A stretch of 64,000 nt of DNA, from the NCBI GenBank assembly GCA_028822445.1, contig JAPKDQ010000003.1, forward strand, positions 227,714-291,713, written 5' to 3'. The translations under genes and the position numbers were made by a program. A model generated the notes under the pieces. That model did no database searches and was not told where the DNA came from. It saw only the letters and a program-made list of their open reading frames with translations. Source of the DNA: Rhodospirillaceae bacterium (lineage in GTDB: Bacteria > Pseudomonadota > Alphaproteobacteria > Rhodospirillales > Rhodospirillaceae). This document shows, piece after piece, positions 42,991 to 53,344 of this stretch (position 1 is the first letter of the stretch; the number at the start of each line of letters is the position of its first letter).

Positions 42991-43382
42991 GAGTTTTCCT
43001 TTCGACATCGCGCAATCTTTCGGCACCCGACTTTTGTCTTGCAGGCCGAGGCTCACAATCTAGAGTAAGTATTCAAAGACTATTGTGCCCGGAGCACAGA
43101 GAAATGATACCGTCAGAATACAAAAAACATCTACAATCAGAAACTTTTATTTCGACCCTATTAATCATGAGTGCCTTTACGACTGGCCCGGCCAAAGCGA
43201 TCGATAGATAGAAGACGCACGATACGCCAGCATCCGTGATTAGTGATATCGGTCGCCCAAGAAGAAGGGTCGTACGCGCCCTTAAACAGAACTGTGCCCA
43301 CAACCCAACGCGCACGCCGCTAGATCAAACGTCGGAAATTGCGACGCCGGCCCGCCCCCAGAGGAAATAAGAGATCGTCCAT
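42991..43382. other. 392-base gap between GST and acyl-CoA synthetase genes
   Basis: Both flanking genes are on the minus strand, so this gap should hold the GST-rhodanese promoter. On the plus strand it contains a short signal-peptide-like frame, listed separately. After that frame's TAG, the same frame stays open to a TAA near 43372, without recognisable content. Otherwise nothing is evident. Confidence 0.35.
43104..43211 (+). pseudogene. orphan signal-peptide fragment (probable remnant of an exported protein)
   Basis: The frame starts at ATG 43104, nine bases after GGAG, and reads a basic start (MIPSEYKKHLQSE), a hydrophobic core (FISTLLIMSAFTTG) and PAKAIDR before a TAG. That is a good Sec signal with an AKA cleavage site but almost no mature protein. 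The frame reopens after the TAG to about 43372. The likeliest reading is a decayed gene for a secreted protein; a genuine small secreted peptide is less likely. Confidence 0.3.
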
Positions 43383-45020
43383 CTAACTCGAGCCCAGAAT
43401 CTTGGCACGTTCTCGCAACACAAACTTCTGAATTTTACCCGTAGACGTCTTGGGTAGGTCGTCAAAGACGACTGCCCTGGGCACTTTAAATTTTGCCATG
43501 TTCTCGCGGCAAAAAGCGATAATCTCATCTTCGGTAACGGATTGCCCAGCTTTCAGCGTAACGAAGGCGCAAGGCGTTTCACCCCAATGGTCATCTGGCT
43601 TTGCTACAACGGCGGCTTCTAATACGGCCGGGTGCTTAAAGAGAGTGCTCTCGACTTCTATAGTCGAAATGTTCTCACCCCCTGAAATAATAATGTCTTT
43701 TGAACGATCGCGGATTTCGACGTAGCCATCCGGGTGCTTCACGGCAAGGTCGCCGGAATGGAACCACCCGCCCTTAAGCGACTCTTGTGTGGCCCTCGGA
43801 TTCTTTAAGTAGCCTTTCATCACGACGTTACCACGGAACATGACCTCACCAATGGTCTTCCCATCAGTCGGTACGGACTCCATAGTCTCAGGGTCCATAA
43901 CTTCGAGCCCTTCAACAACTGAATACCGCACCCCTTGGCGAGCTTTCAGCATCGCCTGTTGATCCATGGGTAAATCATCCCATTCATCGTGCCACGCGCA
44001 CACCACACAGGGGCCATACACTTCCGTTAGACCGTAAGTGTGCGTAATCGCGATACCCATCCCTTCCATCGTCTCGATAACTGCGGCAGGTGGGGCTGCA
44101 CCAGCCGTCATAGCCTTGATCCCGCTTTGAAGACCAGCGCGCTGTTCGCCCGGCGCATTCACCAACATATTGAGGACCGTTGGGGCGCCACAGAAGTGGG
44201 TGACCCCCTCTGTTTTCATGAGGGTGTATATCGCTTCGGGGTCAACTTTCCGAAGACAAACGTGGGTCCCGCACAGCGCAGTGATCGTCCACGGAAAACA
44301 CCAACCATTGCAATGAAACATGGGGAGGGTCCAGAGATAGACAGGGTTTGGAGTCATGCCCCAGGCCATCATGTTACCAATGGCATTGAGATACGCCCCG
44401 CGATGATGGGTCACCACCCCCTTCGGATTACCGGTCGTACCAGACGTATAACAAAGCGAAATTGCTTGCCATTCGTCTGCAATTGTTGGGCAGACGTAAT
44501 TGGGGTCTCCAGAGCCTAGAAATGCCTCATAAAAAATTTTACCTATTGGATCGGCGTCCGGCGCAAGAGCATCATCGATATCAACGACGAAAATATTACG
44601 GCCGCTTTCTTCCAACGCTGCCCGCGCAATGTCAGATAACTCAGGGTCGACCAAAAGAACCTTGGCTTCACCATGGTCCAGAATAAAAGCAATTGCAGAC
44701 GCATCCAACCGTGTGTTTATGGTGTTTAAAACAGCGCCGGTCATAGGCACGCCGAAATGTGCTTCTAGGTGGGCCGGGATGTTGGGGGCGAGCACCGCAA
44801 CCGTATCGCCAGCCACGATACCCAGATTGGTTAACGCAGAGGCAAGCCGCCGGCAGCGTTGATACAACTCGGCATAGGTGTATAGGACAGGCCCATGAAC
44901 AACGGCTACGCGGTCTGGATAAACTTCAGCAGCGCGGCGCAAAAAAGAGATCGGGCTGAGCGGCTCGTGGTTCGCTGAGGATTGGTCAAGATCGGTATCG
45001 TATATGCCTGGCTGAATCAT
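43383..45020 (-). CDS. AMP-dependent acyl-CoA synthetase (DmdB/medium-chain type)
   Basis: 545 residues. ANL motifs are YTSGTTGNPKGVVTHH (about 185-200), LPMFHCNGWCFPW, THTYGLTEVYGP, WFHSGDLAVKHPDGYVEIRDRSKDIIISGGENIS and the C-terminal catalytic Lys in TSTGKIQKF. The FHCNGWCFPW stretch is shared with the broad acyl-CoA ligase group that includes 3-methylmercaptopropionyl-CoA ligase of DMSP demethylation and various short/medium-chain ligases. The substrate is not decided by sequence. The gene is monocistronic on the minus strand, divergent from the TRAP pseudogene. Confidence 0.86.
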   Translation of the reverse strand: MIQPGIYDTDLDQSSANHEPLSPISFLRRAAEVYPDRVAVVHGPVLYTYAELYQRCRRLASALTNLGIVAGDTVAVLAPNIPAHLEAHFGVPMTGAVLNTINTRLDASAIAFILDHGEAKVLLVDPELSDIARAALEESGRNIFVVDIDDALAPDADPIGKIFYEAFLGSGDPNYVCPTIADEWQAISLCYTSGTTGNPKGVVTHHRGAYLNAIGNMMAWGMTPNPVYLWTLPMFHCNGWCFPWTITALCGTHVCLRKVDPEAIYTLMKTEGVTHFCGAPTVLNMLVNAPGEQRAGLQSGIKAMTAGAAPPAAVIETMEGMGIAITHTYGLTEVYGPCVVCAWHDEWDDLPMDQQAMLKARQGVRYSVVEGLEVMDPETMESVPTDGKTIGEVMFRGNVVMKGYLKNPRATQESLKGGWFHSGDLAVKHPDGYVEIRDRSKDIIISGGENISTIEVESTLFKHPAVLEAAVVAKPDDHWGETPCAFVTLKAGQSVTEDEIIAFCRENMAKFKVPRAVVFDDLPKTSTGKIQKFVLRERAKILGSS

Positions 45021-45119
45021 AGTTTATCTTTCTTGCGTCTTGAGCTGAATGTTCAGAATACTTGAATAAACCGGCAGGGCGCCAACTATCTCTGTGGAAG
45101 AGGGTGCAGGCTAGACATT

Positions 45120-45542
45120 TTGCGATTTATTCTTTCTATCGCTGTGTTTAATTTAGGTATAGCGACGGGTGCGTACGCTGAGACTTTCCGGGCAGGAGCC
45201 TTAAGCACCCCTCGCGACCCTTACGGTGTGCTCTGGAAAAAACCGACGTTGACGTTCAAAGGGAAACTAACGACCGCCTTGACGCGGAGCTTCTGGTTCG
45301 AGGAGAAGTGAGCGGACAAGAAGCTCTCATATTGGCCGTCCGGCGCGAACGAATTGATATTGCCATATTCACTTCGAGCGCGATATCGGCCGTTGTCCTA
45401 GAGTTTACCGTCTTAATGGCCTCTAGAACCAGAGTCCTTTAGAGTAGGGTTGCGGCTTTTGGGACAAGCCTGGGGGACGTGCCGATGGAGTGCCATACGA
45501 TTCGAGGGCGTATTCACTACACCTCAAATAAATCTGTATTAG
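45120..45542 (+). pseudogene. TRAP solute-binding protein (DctP) pseudogene
   Basis: Three frames carry successive pieces of a DctP protein. Frame 1 (from TTG 45120) gives a signal peptide (FILSIAVFNLGIATGAYAE) and the start of the mature protein. From about 45281 a second frame gives ELLVRGEVSGQEALILAVRRERIDIAIF, matching LLVRGEIGSDES and MRRGRIQIAG of the intact receptor at 12492. From 45444 a third frame gives VGLRLLGQAWG, matching VGLRLYGAAWHG. About 35 residues between the last two pieces are missing, as is the whole C-terminal half. So it has at least two frameshifts, an internal deletion and a truncation. Confidence 0.8.
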
Positions 45543-45560
45543 ACCGAAAGATGACTACAC

Positions 45561-46973
45561 GTGCCTGACAACACCGACATAAAGAACCCCGTCAACGCCT
45601 ACGGAGCATGGTTGGCTGAAACGCCGAATAATTGGCATGCGGACGCTGTGCATTCCGCCAAGCGCCAATTCATTGATATAATGGGCGTCTCGATTCTTGG
45701 GGCAGCGGACGAATCGACAAGCAAAGTCTTTGAAACGGTTGAGGGCTGGGGCGACGGCCCATGCACAGCAATCGGGCGCAAGCGCACCCTCAGCGCACCA
45801 TGGGCAGCTTTAGTGAACGGCACGGCGGCTCATGCCCTGGACTTGGACGATAACTTTGACCCAGCGAAAACACACGCGACAGCCGTTTTAGCTCCTGCAA
45901 TCATAGCTTTGGGCGAACAGGAAAAGTCTTCAGGTCACGACTGCCTAGACGCGTATATTTGCGGACTGCAAATCATGGGCCGGGTTGGCCAGGGTGTTAA
46001 CCCAACCCATCGAAATCGCGGGTGGCACGCCACCGCAACCGTCGGCGCTATCGGCGCGGCGGCGGCCTGTGCGCGACTGTTAAAACTCAGCGCCAAACAA
46101 GCCGCAAACGCGGTTTCCCTTTCGACCAGCATGGCGGCTGGATTTATGTCTCAATTTGGAACAATGGCCAAACCCATCCACGCCGGCTTAGCCGCCAAAT
46201 CGGGTGTAGTCGCGGCAAGCATGGCGCGCAAGGGAATCACCGCAGGACGCGACACCTTGGACGGACCCACGGGAATGAACCGCTTGATGGTAGGGCCCGA
46301 CTATGAAGAACTAAGAGATGCCATTACTAACCCTGAGCATGGGCAGACTTTAAGATTCGAAACAGAAAGTATCGGCGAGCCCCTACTCATTCTAGATAAT
46401 GGCTTCAGGGTAAAACGGTTTCCCAACTGCGGCAGCGCGCACCGAGCCATGGATGCTCTCTCTTTGCTCAAAGAAAAACATAGGTTTTCCGTAAATGATG
46501 TTTCCAAAGTCACCGTGTACCTTCCCAGAACACATCTCAACAACCTGATGCATCACGACCCAAAAGACCCCATGCAAGCTAAATTTTCGCTGCAATACGG
46601 TCTAGCAGTCATACTTGAAACAGGTGGGTGCGCACTACACGACTTCACACCCGAGGCTGTAATGCGACCAGAAATGAGATCCCTTTATAAAGTCATTGAA
46701 GCAAACCCTGTCGATAAATCAGAAGGTAGATTTCCGACGTCGGTTGAAGTTCACCTCAAGTCTGGGGTCACGTTAGAAAAGAGTTTGGCCATGCCCCTTG
46801 GCAGCAAGGCGGCTCCGTTCACAGACGAACAGTACTGGAAAAAATTTGACGACTGCGTTGGGATATTAATCACTCCCGGTGAATTGACCAAGGTAAAACA
46901 ACACTTGGAAGGCCTCCAACACCTTCAAGACCTAACGCTTATTATGGCCCCCCTTCGCAAATCCATGGCCTAG
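45561..46973 (+). CDS. MmgE/PrpD family protein (2-methylcitrate dehydratase-like)
   Basis: 470 residues, full-length for the family. Landmarks are NGTAAHALDLDDNFDPAKTHATAV (the family's AH-x-LD-x-DD region, about 92-115), GRVGQGVNPTHRNRGWHATATVG and KPIHAGLAAKSGVVAASMARKG. PrpD dehydrates 2-methylcitrate without an iron-sulfur cluster; many homologues act on other hydroxy acids, and cis-aconitate decarboxylase is also in this family. The GTG at 45561 is the start, just after the TRAP pseudogene. No prpB or prpC is adjacent, so the substrate is open. Confidence 0.85.
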   Translation: MPDNTDIKNPVNAYGAWLAETPNNWHADAVHSAKRQFIDIMGVSILGAADESTSKVFETVEGWGDGPCTAIGRKRTLSAPWAALVNGTAAHALDLDDNFDPAKTHATAVLAPAIIALGEQEKSSGHDCLDAYICGLQIMGRVGQGVNPTHRNRGWHATATVGAIGAAAACARLLKLSAKQAANAVSLSTSMAAGFMSQFGTMAKPIHAGLAAKSGVVAASMARKGITAGRDTLDGPTGMNRLMVGPDYEELRDAITNPEHGQTLRFETESIGEPLLILDNGFRVKRFPNCGSAHRAMDALSLLKEKHRFSVNDVSKVTVYLPRTHLNNLMHHDPKDPMQAKFSLQYGLAVILETGGCALHDFTPEAVMRPEMRSLYKVIEANPVDKSEGRFPTSVEVHLKSGVTLEKSLAMPLGSKAAPFTDEQYWKKFDDCVGILITPGELTKVKQHLEGLQHLQDLTLIMAPLRKSMA

Positions 46974-47087
46974 GGTTCACAAAGCACCAAGGTTTCAAAA
47001 AGGCAAACACAGATTAACCTAGGCGCTTGCGTTCTATGCGAATTTAAAGTTGGCGCTTCACGCCCAGCCGCTTAAAGGTGCAATCAT

Positions 47088-48947
47088 TCAAACGTCCTCC
47101 GCACCCTGCGTTCGCGCCATAATTTCATCGAATCGCGGCATGCTGTCATGTCCGGGGGCAGACACTCCCTGGCCAGTAAAGACGATCCACACAGTGCGAC
47201 ATAATATCTTTAGATCCAGCCATAAAGATCGATTGTCTACATACCAGACATCAAGTTCAAACTTCTCTTCCCAGGTTAAGTCGTTGCGGCCATTCACTTG
47301 CGCCAAGCCCGTCATCCCAGGCCTTACCGTGTGGCGCCGCTCTTGATCAGTATCATAGTACGGTAAATATTCCATCAGAAGCGGCCTCGGGCCCACCAGG
47401 CTCATGTCGCCCTTAAGAACATTGAACAGCTCGGGCAATTCATCCACTGAGGTGCGGCGCAGGAAGCGGCCCAGAGCGGTTATGCGCTCACCGTCGGAAA
47501 GCAAATTACCAGCGCCATCTTCCGTATTTTTCATCGTCCTAAATTTAGAAAGCCGAAAGGGCTTCCCACCCAACCCAGGCCTAACTTGACTAAACAAGAT
47601 TGGCCAGCCCATCTTTATTAAGATGATAAACGCAAGAATGAGGAAGACCGGGGACAGCAACACTAGAACAGCAGCAGCCACCACAAAATCGAATGTCCGT
47701 TTTAATGCCAAACTCCGCCTTCTGCGCCGTTGCGGCGCCGGGTCTGCCTGAGCAACCGCCTCTAGCAAAGCACGGTACTCGCCTGCTAGCTTATCGCGAT
47801 TGAACCTGCCGTCCGCAAGAGCGGCGGCCTGTTCTCCAGCGCGGTGGAGCGCTTCATCATCGCGCACGAAGTCTGCGAGGTCACGCGCCGCGGTTTCGAT
47901 GTCGCCTGGTGATAGAATAAGACCCGCACCACGACTCTCAACAAGGTCAACATGGGCGCCGCCATGGTTGAGAACCAATGGCTTGCCGGCGGCTAACGCG
48001 TCGAACATTTTTGAAAATGACCTAGGGCGCCCAGCTTGGCCGCGATCGAATAACGACATTAAGACCGTCGCTAAAGATAAAAGCTCTGGCATGCGGTGCT
48101 TGGGTAGTGGCGGAATCAGCCAAAGGTTTTGTTCCAAAACCCCGATATGCAAAGCATCAGTTCTGATGTCTTCCCGCGCAGGCCCAGAGCCACAAATTAC
48201 AAACCGAATTGAAGGGTCAATCGACCTAACGGCAGCGGCAATATGGACGAAGTAGCTGACACCATGAGCCGCATCCATTGCCCCTCCATACACGACGAGT
48301 GGACCGCCCCGAAGATATGGGTGAGCCTCAAGAAGTGTGGCTCCATGATCGGCAGGGACACGGAATAGGCTACTATCGCACCCGTCAGGCGAAATCGTTA
48401 TTGCGTCTTCTAAAACTCCAAATGAGAGCAGCGCATCTTTAATGCCGGACCCAAGAGCAAGACAGTGATCGCCGGAACGGTACACCAAGCGCTTGAGAGA
48501 ATTTGAAATGCGGTCCGAAATGGTTGGTCGCCCGTACTCTTTATTTAACTCACCGTCTATTTGGATGTCGCGCACTTCAAGAACCAGCGGCGCCGCCGTC
48601 ACTTTACTGGCAATCAACCCTGGCGCCATGACGGAAGACGATGAGGTCTCCGCCACAATCACATCTGGGCCATCCACCCGTGCGGCTCGCCACATCGCCG
48701 CTATCGAAAAGCGTAAGCCACTGCGAAAACAGCTATCCCGCGGGCCTCGCGTCCCACGAACGACAGACAAGTCTATGCCATCGAGTCTGTACTGCCCGAC
48801 CCCATAGGTCTCCGGCATCCTAGCCGACGACGTCACAACTGTGACTTTGTGGCCCGCCAGCACCCAACGCCGCGCGACTTCATAAGACCGAGTGTTGCCC
48901 GCGCCATCCGGGGGGCAGAAGAACTGGGTGATGTAGAGAATATGCAT
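47088..48947 (-). CDS. fusion of a GT4 glycosyltransferase (WbuB-like) and a PglC-type phosphosugar transferase
   Basis: About 619 residues. Residues 1 to about 390 form a GT-B glycosyltransferase (HILYITQFFCPPDGAGNTRS; later FVICGSGPARED and RSFSKMFDALAAGKPLVL). From about 415 a bacterial sugar transferase domain follows: an inserted hydrophobic helix (FDFVVAAAVLVLLSPVFLILA), FRLSKFRTM, RRTSVDELPELFNVLKGDMSLVGPRP with the Asp-Glu dyad, and RPGMTGLAQVNGR. The second domain would load a sugar phosphate on undecaprenyl phosphate; the first would add the next sugar. Having both on one chain is uncommon. ATG 48947 gives the usual family N-terminus; longer frames reach 49034. Confidence 0.87.
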   Translation of the reverse strand: MHILYITQFFCPPDGAGNTRSYEVARRWVLAGHKVTVVTSSARMPETYGVGQYRLDGIDLSVVRGTRGPRDSCFRSGLRFSIAAMWRAARVDGPDVIVAETSSSSVMAPGLIASKVTAAPLVLEVRDIQIDGELNKEYGRPTISDRISNSLKRLVYRSGDHCLALGSGIKDALLSFGVLEDAITISPDGCDSSLFRVPADHGATLLEAHPYLRGGPLVVYGGAMDAAHGVSYFVHIAAAVRSIDPSIRFVICGSGPAREDIRTDALHIGVLEQNLWLIPPLPKHRMPELLSLATVLMSLFDRGQAGRPRSFSKMFDALAAGKPLVLNHGGAHVDLVESRGAGLILSPGDIETAARDLADFVRDDEALHRAGEQAAALADGRFNRDKLAGEYRALLEAVAQADPAPQRRRRRSLALKRTFDFVVAAAVLVLLSPVFLILAFIILIKMGWPILFSQVRPGLGGKPFRLSKFRTMKNTEDGAGNLLSDGERITALGRFLRRTSVDELPELFNVLKGDMSLVGPRPLLMEYLPYYDTDQERRHTVRPGMTGLAQVNGRNDLTWEEKFELDVWYVDNRSLWLDLKILCRTVWIVFTGQGVSAPGHDSMPRFDEIMARTQGAEDV

Positions 48948-49112
48948 ATATGTCTTATACAGGCCTAGGGCGAGCCGAGGAATCCCCCGCCTTGCCTGTT
49001 TTAAAAAGAATTTATAGTCTGCCGTGTACCGCACGGCCTCCTATTTGAGTTATAGTGGAGTGTATCAAGCCGTCAGAACAAATACATTCGACCAAGCTAG
49101 CCAGTGGCCCCT

Positions 49113-50759
49113 ATGACCAAACACACTTTATCATTGCCTAGCTGGCCTTTTTACGGCTCGATTCTCATTCTATCTTCAATTTACTATGGGCTTTACTTCA
49201 ATAGCGGCTTTTCTGCAGCCGACGATGGTAACTACGCGCAAATCGCCTACGAGCTTTATCTTGGCCGAGCACCGGAAGAGCTATCTATTAACTACGGGAT
49301 CTTATGGTTCAAAATCGGTGAAGCCCTATTTCATGCGTTTGGCGTAAACTACGTATTGGTTAAAGGCCTGTTTTTTTCCGTTATAACGGTAACTAACCTC
49401 CTTATTTTTTATACAATTTCATTGGCAACCGGTAACCGCTCCTTAGCCGTCGCAATGACTGCTATTCCCGCTCTCATACCAGCTTTTCCCGCCACAGCCT
49501 TTTATGGCCTATGTGTTTTGATGAATGCCGCCGCACAAATGCGACTGGCGAGCAAGCTCCAAAACTGTACATGGCGCAGCGCGGCCATTGCCGGAGCGGC
49601 TTTGTCTGTATCATTTCAGATCCGGCCAGACTTTGGATACATCTTTTCCGTTTCTTTAATCACACTTCTAGCCCTCGCCGCCTTCCAGGGTGATCGAACC
49701 AAAAAGGCCCGGAACTTGTTTGGTGCGGCGGGCATTGCGTTCCTCGCGGCGCAAGTGCCCCTCCTTCTTAGCGCCACCCTTGGCGGCTATGCTGATTTGG
49801 TGCTGCAGCAATACCTCAGCTATCCGGTCACCATGATGGATTACGCCATTAGCGGAGTGCAAAATCTATTTGGCTCAAATGCGACTCAACTTGATAGCCC
49901 AGGCAGCACATCACTACGAAGACCCGGCTTACTCGCAATCTTTAGCGATAACTCCGACGCATCTCGCCTTGCCACCTTAATTTATGCACCCATAGTCGCT
50001 GTCACGGGCTTCTTAGTTATAAGCGCGATTTCAGTGAGGCGTTTATGGACGTCGGGTAAAAGCGACACAGTCGCCAAAGCTATCGTCTGTTTTTTCTCCG
50101 CCGCGGCGGCTATGCCACACTATTTTTTCTATCGGCCAGATCTTGCGCATGTCGCCAACTTTATGCCTGGCTATACTGTTCTCGCCGCAGCCATGCTCGC
50201 GTGGCTCATGAGAACCTATTATTCTGAAGAATCGAATTGGGTGCGCGTAGCGAGCGCAGCTGCGGTGCTGGCTCTCGCGCTGCACATGGGCACTTACCTC
50301 ATGGCTGGACTCAACACGCCGGGGACAGGCTCGGTCGCGGGCGCTCGTGATCGCACGGAAATATTCCAGGCTAGCAATGGCGTGGACGTAAACGTGAGCC
50401 CGGCAGAGAAATCTCAACTCGAATTTATTCGCGATATTATTGCCGAGAACTCGGAGCCAGGGGGTCGCATTGTCTGCGTTCCTTATTGTCCCGGCTTTGC
50501 ATTCATGGCTGACCGGCAAATGCTGTTTGGTAACTTCTATGTTGATAACTCCACCCCACTCCTGATTCCCGACTGGATTCCAAACGCCATCTCACAGACA
50601 GCCGCATCCAGGCCACCCATTATTATTGTGATGGATTGGGCGATCAACGGCACAGAGGCGTCACGATTTTCGAACTGGGCCCCAGAATATATGTTGAGAG
50701 TTGAACAGCTTTCACGACACAAGGTTGTCCGCCCCGGCTTGACCGTATACATCCTTTAA
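49113..50759 (+). CDS. polytopic membrane protein of the polysaccharide locus (GT39/O-antigen-related type)
   Basis: About 548 residues with roughly ten to twelve hydrophobic segments. The first is YGSILILSSIYYGLYF, followed by the periplasmic FSAADDGNYAQIAYELYLGRAPEE. The Asp-Asp in the first loop and the overall plan recall lipid-linked glycosyltransferases of the GT39/ArnT class, though I could not match a specific family. The C-terminal 130 residues are soluble. GTG 49104 is in frame nine bases earlier; neither has a strong ribosome site. It is divergent from the fusion transferase and precedes the rhamnose genes by 31 bases. Confidence 0.7.
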   Translation: MTKHTLSLPSWPFYGSILILSSIYYGLYFNSGFSAADDGNYAQIAYELYLGRAPEELSINYGILWFKIGEALFHAFGVNYVLVKGLFFSVITVTNLLIFYTISLATGNRSLAVAMTAIPALIPAFPATAFYGLCVLMNAAAQMRLASKLQNCTWRSAAIAGAALSVSFQIRPDFGYIFSVSLITLLALAAFQGDRTKKARNLFGAAGIAFLAAQVPLLLSATLGGYADLVLQQYLSYPVTMMDYAISGVQNLFGSNATQLDSPGSTSLRRPGLLAIFSDNSDASRLATLIYAPIVAVTGFLVISAISVRRLWTSGKSDTVAKAIVCFFSAAAAMPHYFFYRPDLAHVANFMPGYTVLAAAMLAWLMRTYYSEESNWVRVASAAAVLALALHMGTYLMAGLNTPGTGSVAGARDRTEIFQASNGVDVNVSPAEKSQLEFIRDIIAENSEPGGRIVCVPYCPGFAFMADRQMLFGNFYVDNSTPLLIPDWIPNAISQTAASRPPIIIVMDWAINGTEASRFSNWAPEYMLRVEQLSRHKVVRPGLTVYIL

Positions 50760-50790
50760 TATCTGCCCCTGATCTGAATAGAGCCAAAAC

Positions 50791-51363
50791 ATGACTGCCT
50801 TCTGCGAAAGCACCGCCATTCCGGACGTTAAGATTATCCGAGCCACGAAACATGGAGATGGTCGGGGTTTCTTTTCGGAAACCTACTCGCAAAAGTCCCT
50901 AGAGGCCGCAGGGATCGAATCAGTTTTCGTACAAGACAATCACTCCCTGTCAGCCGACAAAGGTACTGTCCGCGGCTTACATTTCCAAACGCACCCGTTC
51001 GCGCAAGATAAATTTGTTCGGGTTGCGCGCGGTAAAATTTTTGATGTAGCGGTTGATCTTCGCATCGGCTCGCCGACATATGGCAAACACGTGTCTGCTG
51101 TAATTTCTGCAGACGAATGGAATCAAATTCTGGTTCCGGTCGGGTTTGCGCACGGCTTAGTCACGCTCGAAGACAATACAGAAGTGCTGTATAAGGTTTC
51201 TAATTTCTACTCTGCAGACTGCGATAAAGGCTTGCTCTGGAACGACCCGGAACTAGAGATCGACTGGCCCATTCTTGCAGAAGATGCGATTTTATCAGCT
51301 AAGGATAAAGTGCAACCGCGACTTACCGATTTACCAAGGTATTTTGAATACAAAGGCGACTAA
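50791..51363 (+). CDS. rfbC: dTDP-4-dehydrorhamnose 3,5-epimerase
   Basis: 190 residues, cupin-fold epimerase, third step of dTDP-L-rhamnose synthesis. Clear family motifs are [40 protein letters not shown] with the catalytic His, and [21 protein letters not shown]. Length is normal. It starts the rfbC-rfbB-rfbD-rfbA set, with rfbB following after two bases. Confidence 0.95.
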   Translation: MTAFCESTAIPDVKIIRATKHGDGRGFFSETYSQKSLEAAGIESVFVQDNHSLSADKGTVRGLHFQTHPFAQDKFVRVARGKIFDVAVDLRIGSPTYGKHVSAVISADEWNQILVPVGFAHGLVTLEDNTEVLYKVSNFYSADCDKGLLWNDPELEIDWPILAEDAILSAKDKVQPRLTDLPRYFEYKGD

Positions 51364-51365
51364 GA

Positions 51366-52430
51366 GTGAAGAAAGTTATTGTTACAGGTGGGGCTGGGTT
51401 CATTGGGTCAGCACTGGTACGGCTATTGGTCAAAGACATCGGTGTTCAGGTCGTCAATATTGACGCCCTAACTTACGCTAGTAACCTAGAGTCTCTTGCG
51501 TCGATTGAAAGTGACCCCGCCTACAAATTCGTGAAGGCTAACGTTTGCGACCAGCAGGCCATGACCGAGCTGTTTCAAGCCGAGGCGCCCGATGTGGTTA
51601 TGCACCTCGCTGCCGAGAGCCATGTTGATCGGTCGATCGATGGGCCGGCTGCCTTTATGGAAACCAACATCATGGGAACCTACGCGATGCTTGAAGCCGC
51701 GCGGACCTATTGGTCAAACCTTCCAGAAGGTCGCAAATCGGCTTTCCGGTTTCATCATATTTCAACAGATGAAGTATACGGATCGCTTGGGGAAGAAGGG
51801 CTATTTACAGAGACCACTCCCTACGCTCCAAACTCACCTTACTCCGCATCAAAGGCGTCGTCCGACCACCTTGTTAGGGCATGGCACCACACCTTCGGCC
51901 TGCCTGTGGTGACAACTAATTGTTCAAATAATTATGGTCCCCATCAATTTCCCGAGAAATTGATCCCGCTCATCATACTTAACGGCCTCGAACGCAAACC
52001 ATTACCCATATACGGGCAAGGCGATAACATTCGGGATTGGCTGCATGTAGAGGATCATGCAAAGGCCCTGTGGCTGGTCGTCACAAAGGGCCGGCTCGGC
52101 GAAGTTTACAACATCGGTGGCGATGCAGAGCGTCAAAACATCGAGGTAGTGCGAGCAATCTGTGGCTTATTAGATGAATTCGCAAGCCCCAGCAGTCCGA
52201 CGGAAGACCTGATCACATACGTCACAGACCGCCCAGGTCACGATGCTCGATACGCCATAGACACGGGTAAAATTTCAACAGAATTAGGATGGAAGCCGCA
52301 GGAAACATTTGAAAGCGGTCTTCGACAAACCGTTCAATGGTATCTGGATAATAAGACCTGGTGGGATGGCATCCGAAGTGGGCGTTACACTGGGGAGCGG
52401 TTAGGTCTAAAGGACAAGTCACCTGCATGA
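51366..52430 (+). CDS. rfbB: dTDP-glucose 4,6-dehydratase
   Basis: 354 residues, extended short-chain dehydrogenase. NAD-binding [12 protein letters not shown] is at about 8-19. [28 protein letters not shown] and the catalytic [11 protein letters not shown] are present, together with [15 protein letters not shown]. It catalyses step two, dTDP-glucose to the 4-keto-6-deoxy sugar. The GTG start at 51366 follows rfbC by two bases. Its end overlaps rfbD by four bases, giving coupled translation. Confidence 0.95.
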   Translation: MKKVIVTGGAGFIGSALVRLLVKDIGVQVVNIDALTYASNLESLASIESDPAYKFVKANVCDQQAMTELFQAEAPDVVMHLAAESHVDRSIDGPAAFMETNIMGTYAMLEAARTYWSNLPEGRKSAFRFHHISTDEVYGSLGEEGLFTETTPYAPNSPYSASKASSDHLVRAWHHTFGLPVVTTNCSNNYGPHQFPEKLIPLIILNGLERKPLPIYGQGDNIRDWLHVEDHAKALWLVVTKGRLGEVYNIGGDAERQNIEVVRAICGLLDEFASPSSPTEDLITYVTDRPGHDARYAIDTGKISTELGWKPQETFESGLRQTVQWYLDNKTWWDGIRSGRYTGERLGLKDKSPA

Positions 52431-53344
52431 CCGCAGATGTTTTAATCACCGGTGCTGATGGCCAACTCGGCTGGGAACTCCGACGAAGGGCGAAAGCACG
52501 CACTATTACAACGCGCGCGCTCAACCGCTCAGACCTAGGTATCACTGATAAGGACGCGGTGCTAAACGCCGTCACGACAACGAAGCCACGTGTTCTCATC
52601 AACGCGGCCGCATACACCGCCGTAGACAAGGCAGAATCAGAGCCCGCCGCGGCTTTCGCCATTAATCGTGATGGCCCGAAACACCTCGCCCATGCCTGCG
52701 CTGAAGCTGGTATCCCCCTCATCCATATTTCGACGGACTATGTTTTCGACGGGACAAAAGAGAGTCCTTATGGCGAGGGCGATCACGCCGCGCCATTGGG
52801 AACCTATGGCGCGAGCAAACTGGCTGGGGAAGACGCCGTTCGCGACGGCCTCCAACAGCACATCATCCTGCGAACGGCCTGGGTCTATGGGGTCCACGGC
52901 AATAATTTCGTTAAGACAATGCTCCGATTGGCCGAAACACAGAGCAAACTTCGCGTTGTAAATGATCAGCACGGCTGCCCAACTTTCGCCGGTGACCTTG
53001 CTGATGCCATCTTAGATATTGTTCAGCACATTATATTCCGGACCGTACCAAAGGACGGCTACGGCACATTTCACTGCACAGGCTCAGGCCGCACAACATG
53101 GAATGGGTTCGCCGAGAAAATCTTCGAGTTCGCCACGACAGATGTCGACAAAAGACCGGCTATCGAAGGAATCGCAACAACCGAATACCCAACGCCAGCA
53201 CGGCGCCCTGCAAATTCCATATTAGACTGTAGCAAATTAACCCATACTTACGGTATCACCCTAAGGCCCTGGCAGGACGCTTTGGCAGATATGCTCCAGC
53301 TTACGCTGGCTGAGAGCGCAGACTACGCAAAGGGAAAACAATGA
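52427..53344 (+). CDS. rfbD: dTDP-4-dehydrorhamnose reductase
   Basis: About 305 residues. [14 protein letters not shown] is the NAD(P)-binding turn at about 8-21. The signature [15 protein letters not shown] and [18 protein letters not shown] are present, with the catalytic Tyr in [12 protein letters not shown]. It performs the last reduction to dTDP-L-rhamnose. The start ATG 52427 overlaps the rfbB stop (ATGA); the frame is open upstream to 52361 but only inside rfbB. It overlaps rfbA by four bases. Confidence 0.94.
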   Translation: MTADVLITGADGQLGWELRRRAKARTITTRALNRSDLGITDKDAVLNAVTTTKPRVLINAAAYTAVDKAESEPAAAFAINRDGPKHLAHACAEAGIPLIHISTDYVFDGTKESPYGEGDHAAPLGTYGASKLAGEDAVRDGLQQHIILRTAWVYGVHGNNFVKTMLRLAETQSKLRVVNDQHGCPTFAGDLADAILDIVQHIIFRTVPKDGYGTFHCTGSGRTTWNGFAEKIFEFATTDVDKRPAIEGIATTEYPTPARRPANSILDCSKLTHTYGITLRPWQDALADMLQLTLAESADYAKGKQ

